A stretch of DNA of 25,659 nucleotides from Paulinella micropora (taxonomy: Eukaryota; Cercozoa; Imbricatea; Euglyphida), in assembly GCA_009731375.1 (NCBI GenBank), contig BJOX01000122.1, positions 245,645 through 271,303 of the forward strand, in the 5' to 3' direction. Positions within the stretch are counted from its first letter, which is position 1; each line of letters opens with the position of its first letter. The translations under genes were made by a program, and so were the position numbers. The notes below the pieces were generated by a model. That model was not told where the DNA came from, ran no database searches, and saw only the letters and a program-made list of their open reading frames with translations. This document shows positions 1-25,659 of this stretch, one piece after another.

Positions 1-45
1 CCCCCCCCCCCCCCCCCCAACACACACACACACAACAAAAATAAC

Positions 46-46
<1 letters not shown>
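1..46. repeat. Poly-C run followed by (CA)n
   Basis: Eighteen C residues open the window and pass into a CA dinucleotide stretch. G/C homopolymers border two internal gaps of this window, so this edge may also adjoin a gap or hard-to-sequence tract. Confidence 0.9.
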
Positions 47-116
<70 letters not shown>

Positions 117-202
117 TATTATTATCATCATTATTATTATTATTATTATTATTTATTGCTATTATTTATTGCTATTATTATTGCTATTATTATTGCTATT
201 AC

Positions 203-256
<54 letters not shown>

Positions 257-290
257 CAGCAGCAGCAGGAGCAGCAGCAGCAGCAGCATC

Positions 291-384
<94 letters not shown>

Positions 385-432
385 TTACTACTACTACTAC
401 TACTAGTTTTAGTAGTAGTAGTACTAGTAGCA

Positions 433-495
<63 letters not shown>

Positions 496-524
496 CAGTA
501 GTAGTAGTAGCTAGTAGTAGTAGC

Positions 525-571
<47 letters not shown>

Positions 572-577
572 TCATTA
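47..577. repeat. Compound trinucleotide arrays (ATT)n, (AGT)n, (GCA)n, (ACT)n
   Basis: (TTA/ATT)n at about 47-200 gives way to (AGT)n interrupted by a short GCA block (about 256-290). (AGT)n then switches at about 338-340 directly to its complement-related (ACT)n up to about 405, then back to (AGT)n until about 570. The switch makes a long inverted repeat able to fold into a hairpin. Open frames on both strands encode only homopolymer-like peptides and are not genes. Confidence 0.93.
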
Positions 578-592
578 TATATTTGAAACTAG

Positions 593-10642
<10,050 letters not shown>

Positions 10643-10647
10643 GTAGG

Positions 10648-10721
<74 letters not shown>

Positions 10722-10732
10722 GGCAGATAGAC

Positions 10733-10813
<81 letters not shown>

Positions 10814-10859
10814 CACAGACAGACAGACAGAAAGACTTACGCCTCTGAGAGAAAGAGAG

Positions 10860-10923
<64 letters not shown>

Positions 10924-10953
10924 TAGATTAGATTAGATTAGATTAGATTAGAT

Positions 10954-11037
<84 letters not shown>

Positions 11038-11195
11038 ATACATGCAGTATTTATTGCAGACATTCTGTATGTATGTATGTATGTATGTATGTATGTATGC
11101 ATGTATTGTATGCATGTATGTATGTATGCATGTATGTATGTATGCATGTATTGTATGTATTGTATGTATTGTATGTATTTGTAATAGCTTTATAG
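10643..11195. repeat. (GATA)n, (AT)n, (GATTA)n and (TATG)n arrays
   Basis: Immediately after the VPS45 stop, (GTAG)n/(GATA)n runs to about 10735, then (AT)n to 10782, (GA)n and CAGA repeats. (GATA)n follows from about 10860, with a (GATTA)n pentamer block at about 10921-10957. (TATG)n with TGCA variants spans about 11068-11180. A 3' UTR must lie within these arrays; no AATAAA-type poly(A) signal stands out. Confidence 0.88.
11057..11068 (+). pseudogene. Short echo of exon X1 acceptor side
   Basis: TTATTGCAGACATTCTG resembles TTATAGCGGACATTCTG at the X1 border, then enters (TATG)n. Very short, so tentative. Confidence 0.4.
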
Positions 11196-12479
<1,284 letters not shown>

Positions 12480-12748
12480 AGAGAGAGAGGGGGGGGGGGG
12501 GGGGGGTNNNNNNNNNNNNNNNNNNNNNNNNNNNNNNNNNNNNNNNNNNNNNNNNNNNNNNNNNNNNNNNNNNNNNNNNNNNNNNNNNNNNNNNNNNNNN
12601 NNNNNNNNNNNNNNNNNNNNNNNNNNNNNNNNNNNNNNNNNNNNNNNNNNNNNNNNNNNNNNNNNNNNNNNNNNNNNNNNNNNNNNNNNNNNNNNNNNNN
12701 NNNNNNNNNNNNNNNNNNNNNNNNNNNNNNNNNNNNNNNNNNNNNNNN

Positions 12749-12821
<73 letters not shown>
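12480..12821. repeat. (GA)n, poly-G, gap, (GT)n and (GA)n
   Basis: (GA)n then 17 G residues run into a 241-N gap (12508-12748), followed by (GT)n and a (GA)n tract to about 12821. Poly-G at the gap edge suggests a sequencing stop. Confidence 0.92.
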
Positions 12822-12824
<3 letters not shown>

Positions 12825-12895
12825 CCGAGTCGGAGAGTCCCAAATTCCTCTTGCGTTGACTCGGTGCCAACATTTGATTAATAATTTAACTTTAC

Positions 12896-12937
<42 letters not shown>

Positions 12938-13205
12938 GTGTGTGTGTTATTAATATTACCACACCACGAATATGAGTAGGTCTACTACAGCTATAATACT
13001 AATTTACTCCGGCCACACTGGCAGGCATGTGGACTATGTAATATGTACGAGACAGAATTATTAATACTGACAATTCTCTACACAGTATTCATCATGCTGA
13101 TGCACGAGGCTCAGCAATTCCGGTCATGTAGAGCGGATTCCGCCGGACGATTCCCGCCGGGTTCATGCCACATTAACAATTTAATATATTAATATCGTCA
13201 GGGGC
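12822..13205. other. Intergenic complex sequence, no gene seen
   Basis: Contains a small hairpin with arms CCGAGTC (12825-12831) and GACTCGG (12858-12864), an (AT)n tract at about 12900-12933, and about 270 nt of unique sequence. No splice-bordered or family-like coding segment was recognised. Confidence 0.6.
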
Positions 13206-13361
13206 GAGCACGGTCACTCGTGGTCACAGTGACTACGGTCACGTAGTAAACTTGACCCCTGTCACAGTGGCTCGGATTATCTATTAATATCACTAATATT
13301 TTCAAGAATAGTCATTTATTAAGAATAACAGGGGTTTACTAGACCTCGAGTGACCGTGCTC
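13206..13361. mobile_element. Fold-back element candidate, 156 bp
   Basis: Perfect 15-bp inverted arms GAGCACGGTCACTCG (13206-13220) and CGAGTGACCGTGCTC (13347-13361). Inside are weaker inverted matches (GTAGTAAACTTGACCCCTG against CAGGGGTTTACTA). No transposase. Could be a MITE or a fortuitous palindrome; target duplications are not clear. Confidence 0.45.
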
Positions 13362-14365
13362 ACTCCTTTGCCAAAGCTTAAGTAAGTGCAAGTTTAAGTT
13401 TGAGTTTGAAGGTTAAGGGTAAGGTAAGGGTAAAGGGTTTTGGTGTGTGCTGACTTGCCAAGGTTTGTGCGATATGCTCCGGCACGACTCGGCGAAGGTT
13501 GTGAGACAGAAGTCGTGTCGCAAAACTTGTTTAGGTTGGTTTGGTTGTGTGGTTACGGATGTGGTTGCGTTAAAATCACCAAGCCAGGCACTGATGCCCT
13601 TTGCATAATTCACTAGCTTGTAACGGAAGTCGGAATAATTCCGAGTGGTACCATCCGGTGGCAACTGCGGGATGTACTCTTGCTTTGAACCCATTGTTTT
13701 CTCAGTTCCAATGCATAGTAACATTTGGGAAGCTACATATGGTGGAACCTTTACCGACTCCTTTCAGAGTCCATCCGGGCTATCTAGCAAGACTATCGAC
13801 GCAGTATGGAAACGCATTATACTTGAATAACTCGTATACTAAAAGAACTGACGCTTTGATTTCCCGCCACATCACAGATTGACTAACTTAGGTATAGGTC
13901 TTACGCACTGCATGATTTCGGCGGGTTAACATGTGCATTATTGACTGTCCTGCCTAATCACAAACTTATGATCAACAAACTAAGTAATGGTGAATCATTG
14001 AAATTGAAATAGTAATGATGACCAACATTATTATTATATTATTATCATAGCCAGTGTAACTTGATGCACTCAACGATAGCTCAGCTCGTAAAAAGTCTGT
14101 AATACAACCAAACACAATCCTCAAAAGATGAGAATGATGTCAGAGTCGTTACTAGTATTAGCTCAGTGAAGGGCCAAAAAGGAAAACGGCAACAGACAAG
14201 GAATAAAATGACATCAGGAGTCCAATCCGGACAAATAATACTGAAACTTTGAAAACAAGCTGGTGCACCTGTCAGGAAAAGGTACTTTTTACCGACTATC
14301 CGGGGGGTGATGCCTACAATAGTATTCAAGTATTATCATAGTATGATTATAGTATCATGATTATT
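13362..14365. other. Intergenic complex sequence, doubtful ORFs only
   Basis: About 1 kb of non-repetitive DNA. A 103-codon frame on the minus strand (13413-13724) and a 93-codon frame on the plus strand (13601-13882) overlap. Neither shows a recognisable motif, and in the minus case a stop lies 14 codons upstream of the ATG. A G/T-rich stretch GGTTAAGGGTAAGG (about 13411-13437) resembles degenerate telomeric repeat. I regard the region as intergenic or decayed mobile DNA. Confidence 0.5.
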
Positions 14366-14692
14366 ATTACTGGGTACATTCGAGTCAAGTGTCCGAAACC
14401 GTGCTCAGCCAGCGAATTTGAGTTAAGGATCAGATTTCAGATTAGCGGTCAGATTTTAGATTAGTGGTCAGAATTCAAATTAATTTAATTTAAGCTGGTA
14501 ATCATGGCATGATTTCGCACTTGAAAATTATGCAGATTTTGCGGACGGATATAGCCGGACGGCAGGTTAAGTTGCACTGTGACTGAGTAATTTGAATTCT
14601 GACCACTAATATGAAATCTGGCCGCTAATCTGAAATCTGCCCCTTAACACAAAGTCTATGGCTGAGCTTGACACTTGAATGTACCCAGTAAT
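14366..14692. mobile_element. Fold-back MITE, 327 bp, arms over 100 bp
   Basis: Left arm 14366-14482 and right arm 14588-14692 are imperfect inverted copies. Both begin ATTACTGGGTACATTC and end with GGTCAGAATTCAAATTA at the inner edge. Each arm carries internal repeats of CAGAT(T)...GATTAG. The element is flanked by ATT on both sides, a possible 3-bp target duplication, but the region is AT-rich. No coding capacity, so a non-autonomous DNA element. Confidence 0.75.
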
Positions 14693-15358
14693 ATTACTAA
14701 TATTAATATTATATTATTGTAAAAAAAAAAAAAAAAAACTTGAAAAAAAAACTTGAGAAAAAGAAAAGTAGTCACAGTTTAATGATATAACTATTACGGT
14801 ATGTATACATAATAGTATGCAATCTGTGACACCATCTGCATTACTTTTACGCAAACACTTTTATACTATCTATGATATAATCATGATACTACTATTATAT
14901 AATAATATATCATGATATACTGATACTAAGAAAATACAAGATTGCGGCCGGCCACTCGTAGGGAGCATCACTTAAGAAAATACGTATATACAATACTTGC
15001 GATCTTCAAACACTCTTTTATATATTAATACAATACTTAAGAAAATACTTGTGGCGGCCTTCCGTAAGTTCCACACTTTTATTACGGTAATATTAATATA
15101 ATATTAAGTTTAATATTACTAAGGCTCGGAATATATATGCCGGCACACCCGGTATATAATGGCATTACTCTATGTTCCGGTCTGTCAGTTATCCTTGGCC
15201 TGGAGAGTACGGAGTCACTTCTACATTAAGTATTCCTCATTCTTCATGTCGTTAGATAGGCGTTATATTATTAAATATTGAGTCACTGTAACAAATATTA
15301 CTAAGGCTCGGAATATACTATGACAATGATGCCGGATTGGGAAGCATAAGAGGAAAAA
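14693..15358. other. AT-rich intergenic DNA with short repeats
   Basis: A poly-A run at about 14721-14738, three copies of TAAGAAAATAC (near 14929, 14974 and 15038), and a 24-bp direct repeat (15112-15135 and 15294-15317) containing TACTAAGGCTCGGAATATA. No gene recognised. Confidence 0.6.
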
Positions 15359-15452
15359 GAGAGGAGAGAGAGAGAGAGAGAGAGAGAGACTGAGAGAGAT
15401 AGATAGATAGATAAAAGAGAGAGAGGGAGAGAGAGAGAGAGAGAGACACGAG

Positions 15453-15495
<43 letters not shown>

Positions 15496-15682
15496 GGGGN
15501 NNNNNNNNNNNNNNNNNNNNNNNNNNNNNNNNNNNNNNNNNNNNNNNNNNNNNNNNNNNNNNNNNNNNNNNNNNNNNNNNNNNNNNNNNNNNNNNNNNNN
15601 NNNNNNNNNNNNNNNNNNNNNNNNNNNNNNNNNNNNNNNNNNNNNNNNNNNNNNNNNNGGGGGGGGGGGGGGGGGGGGGGGG
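15359..15682. repeat. (GA)n, poly-G, gap, poly-G
   Basis: (GA)n to about 15485, then G residues to 15499, a 159-N gap (15500-15658), and 24 G residues after it. Both gap edges are poly-G, suggesting one long G tract or G-rich structure that sequencing failed to cross. Confidence 0.92.
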
Positions 15683-16007
15683 TTTCAACCATCGATGTGC
15701 CAACCACGCAATCAAAGCTTGCTTGCTAGCTTTTGTTTCCAGGATTGGATCCACCAAACAAGCAATCCGAGAAAGCTTGCTGTTGAGTTCTGCTGCTGCG
15801 CCAATGCGCCAACAAGTCAGCTTATCGCTGTCCGTCAGGCAAAATTCTAGGATAATGCTAATACCAACTCCTTCAAAAGCTCACACGACCAGGGCTTTCA
15901 AATACATGTGCGCAAGCATTTTTGCATGCTCGCATATATTGGTTGAAACAAGACAACGTTCGAAGTTGGGCCCGGCAGTTTTGTATCGCTGGGTTGCCAC
16001 CACTGTT
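15683..16007. other. Unique intergenic sequence downstream of IDI
   Basis: About 325 nt of complex sequence with short inverted repeats (AAGCTTGCTTGCTAGC; GAGAAAGCTTGCTG; GCAAGCATTTTTGCATGC). No gene-like segment recognised on either strand. Confidence 0.5.
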
Positions 16008-16153
16008 CTAAGGCGCGTTCCACACCACCCAGAATTCCGGGTTTCTGGTGCCACTTTTCTGTGTTGTTTTGCTGCCTGAAAAGCCTGGCCTGTGGTGCCA
16101 CTTGCACACCCAGAAACCCGGAAATCTGGCGGGTGGTGTAGAACGGACCTTAG
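16008..16153. mobile_element. Fold-back MITE, 146 bp
   Basis: Terminal inverted arms CTAAGG..CGTTC.ACACCACCC and the reverse complement at the right end (GGGTGGTGT.GAACG..CCTTAG). Inner arms repeat CCGGGTTTCTGG/CCAGAAACCCGG. It lies just 8 bp beyond the IDI stop codon, so it is in the IDI 3' flank or UTR. No clear target duplication. Confidence 0.72.
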
Positions 16154-16161
16154 CAATCCGC

Positions 16162-24089
<7,928 letters not shown>

Positions 24090-24188
24090 CTATAAACCCC
24101 GTATATATGTATGCATGCATGTATGTTATGTATGTATGCATGTATGTATGTATGTATGTATGTATGTATGTATGTATGTATGTATGTA

Positions 24189-24227
24189 TTGAATAATGTT
24201 TTAAGCTCCTCAGGGCTCACCCACCTA
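24189..24227 (-). pseudogene. Echo of IDI exon E1, 5' half, copy 2
   Basis: Minus strand: acceptor GGTTTAG, then WVSPEELKTLF, then (TACA)n. The acceptor-proximal half of E1 with no 3' half. The intron end preceding it (ATATACGGGG) is shared with the other copies. Confidence 0.88.
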
Positions 24228-24276
24228 AACCCCGTATATATGTATGCATGTATGTATGTATGTATGTATGTATGTA

Positions 24277-24315
24277 TTGAATAATGTTTTAAGCTCCTCA
24301 GGGCTCACCCACCTA
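24277..24315 (-). pseudogene. Echo of IDI exon E1, 5' half, copy 3
   Basis: Same as copy 2 including the ATATACGGGGTTTAG acceptor, separated from it by (TATG)n. Confidence 0.88.
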
Positions 24316-24383
24316 AACCCCGTATATATGTATGTATGTATGTCTATATATGTATGCATGTATGTATGTATGTATGTATGTAA

Positions 24384-24416
24384 TAATTTTTTAAGCTCCT
24401 CAGGGCTGACCCACCT
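24384..24416 (-). pseudogene. Echo of IDI exon E1, 5' half, copy 4
   Basis: Reads WVSPEELKKLL, with GTG to GTC synonymous and two replacements toward the usual IDI KKLL form, then repeats. Confidence 0.85.
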
Positions 24417-24494
24417 AAACCCCGTATATATGTATGCATGTATGTATATATGTATGCATGCATGCATGCATGTATGTATGTATGTATGTATGTA

Positions 24495-24518
24495 TAAGCT
24501 CCTCAGGGCTCACCCACC
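24495..24518 (-). pseudogene. Echo of IDI exon E1, 5' half, copy 5
   Basis: Shortest: WVSPEEL with acceptor, then (TACA)n. Confidence 0.85.
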
Positions 24519-24527
24519 TAAACCCCG

Positions 24528-24561
<34 letters not shown>

Positions 24562-24587
24562 TATCCATACATACATACATGTTATAG

Positions 24588-24613
24588 GTGGGTCTGCCCT
24601 CAACTTAGATATC
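24588..24613 (+). pseudogene. Inverted echo of IDI exon E1, 5' half (a)
   Basis: Plus strand: GTTATAG, then GTGGGTCTGCCCTCAACTTAG reading WVCPQLR when given as GTGGGTCTGCC and CTCAACTTAG. It is more diverged than the minus-strand echoes and in opposite orientation, at a (TATG)n to (CATA)n switch. Confidence 0.7.
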
Positions 24614-24621
24614 TACATACA

Positions 24622-24652
<31 letters not shown>

Positions 24653-24695
24653 GCATACATACATACATACATACATACATACATACATGGTATAG

Positions 24696-24724
24696 GTGGG
24701 TCGGCCCTCATGAACTTAGATATC
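24696..24724 (+). pseudogene. Inverted echo of IDI exon E1, 5' half (b)
   Basis: Plus strand acceptor GGTATAG then WVGPHELRYL, then (TACA)n. Similar to (a) with three extra bases restoring E before L. Confidence 0.7.
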
Positions 24725-24736
24725 TACATACATACA

Positions 24737-24767
<31 letters not shown>

Positions 24768-24770
24768 GCA

Positions 24771-24801
<31 letters not shown>

Positions 24802-24910
24802 GTATGTATGTATGTATGAATGTATGTATGTATGTATGTATGCATGTATGTATGTACGTACGTGCGTACGTACGTACGCATGCATGTATGTATGTATGTA
24901 TGTATATATG

Positions 24911-24944
<34 letters not shown>

Positions 24945-25098
24945 TGTATGTATGTATATATGTATGTATGTACGCACGTACGCATGTATGTATGTATGTA
25001 TGTATGTATGTATGTATGTATGTATGAATGTATGAATGTATGAATGTATGAATGTACGTACGTACGTACGTACGTCCGTACGTACGTACGTATGTATG

Positions 25099-25129
<31 letters not shown>

Positions 25130-25387
25130 TGTATGTATGTATGTATGTATGTATGTATGTATGTATGTATGTATGTATATGTATGTATGTATGTATGTAT
25201 GTATGCATGTATGTATGCATGTATGTATGTATGTATGTATTTATGTACGTACGTACGTACGTACGTACGTACGTACGTACGTATGTATGTATGTATGTAT
25301 GTATGTATGTATGTTATATATGTTATGTATGTATGTATGTATGTATGTATGTATGCATGCATGTATGTATGTATGTATGTATGTATG

Positions 25388-25418
<31 letters not shown>

Positions 25419-25557
25419 TGTATGTAATGTATGTATGTATGTATGTATGTATGTATGTATGTACGTATGCATGTATTTATGTATGCATGTATGTATGTAA
25501 TGTATGTCATGTATGCCATGTATGTCATGTATGCATGTATGCATGTATGTATGTATG

Positions 25558-25588
<31 letters not shown>

Positions 25589-25659
25589 TGTATGTAATGT
25601 ACGTAATGTATGTAATGTATGTAATGTATGTATGTATGTATCTATGTATGTATGTGTAT

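Larger units (their letters stand above)
24093..25659. repeat. (TATG)n mega-array with (CATA)n switch and (ACGT)n blocks
   Basis: (TATG)n from about 24106 to 24565, (CATA)n at about 24566-24800, then (TATG)n to the window end. Variants include TGCA, (TACG)n blocks at about 24855-24880, 25053-25092 and 25245-25282, and TAATG/CATG interruptions near 25430-25620. No non-repeat islands after about 24730. Confidence 0.94.

Noticed and set aside
149-575. Overlapping ORFs of 88-137 codons on both strands
   Set aside because: They translate (ATT)n, (AGT)n and (ACT)n into homopolymers in every frame; no start context or non-repeat domain.
13411-13437. Telomere-like GGTTAAGGGTAAGG stretch
   Set aside because: Too short and irregular to call an interstitial telomere.
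13413-13724. 103-codon minus-strand ORF as a gene
   Set aside because: No recognisable motif, overlapping ORF on the other strand, no splice context, in intergenic DNA with MITEs.
14071-14130. Isolated tRNA gene suggested by GATAGCTCAGCTCG
   Set aside because: Only a partial A-box resemblance; no B box or cloverleaf follows.

Overview
This is eukaryotic nuclear DNA in which most of the sequence is microsatellite: (ATCT)n and (GATA)n, (TATG)n and (CATA)n, (CTGT)n, (CT)n, (AT)n, (AAT)n and (GTT/GCT)n. Short islands of complex sequence lie between the arrays. The long open frames across the window are low-complexity translations of these arrays and are not genes. The real coding content is in exons of about 20-90 nt with GT-AG borders, recognised by translating the islands and following splice phase. 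Spliceosomal introns, a tRNA-derived SINE with an (ATT)n tail and fold-back elements all indicate a eukaryote. The species cannot be named from the sequence; an intron-rich, microsatellite-laden alga, other protist or invertebrate would fit. Eight N runs mark assembly gaps, several beside poly-G.

Left third (593-10642, + strand): the C-terminal half of VPS45, a Sec1/Munc18-family vesicle-fusion regulator, in about nine exons. Landmarks are [18 protein letters not shown], the VVVVYIMGGITYEEA strand and turn, MLGGSFVHNS, and a terminal exon with a stop at 10640-10642. Splice phases agree from the second exon to the stop. The first recognisable exon and the second are phase-compatible, but about 35 residues seen in VPS45 relatives are missing between them. 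A TRIM-like element (6524-7263) and a solo copy of its terminal repeat (2663-2856) lie in introns.

Middle (11196-12479, + strand): the last three exons of an unrecognised gene, phase-consistent and ending in a stop. It is followed by about 2.5 kb of non-satellite AT-rich intergenic DNA (12822-15358) with two fold-back elements, a poly-G-bounded gap, and a third fold-back element at 16008-16153.

Right part (16162-24089, - strand): the C-terminal end of type I isopentenyl-diphosphate isomerase (IDI). The exon ending in TPW, fragments of the [16 protein letters not shown] exon and the terminal exon join in phase. The IDI introns hold a 1.2-kb GTT/GCT block, four copies of a tRNA-derived SINE, two nearly identical 381-bp units and a fold-back MITE. 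From 24093 to the end the window is almost pure (TATG)n.

The main novelty is that nearly every exon of all three genes is accompanied by 1-6 partial, diverged copies ('exon echoes'). Each is cut off where it meets a microsatellite, and some are inverted. For IDI exon 2 no uninterrupted copy exists here; only overlapping fragments that tile the exon are present. This is either an unusual microsatellite-coupled duplication process or an assembly that has mixed paralogous or allelic reads. Long-read DNA and cDNA would decide.
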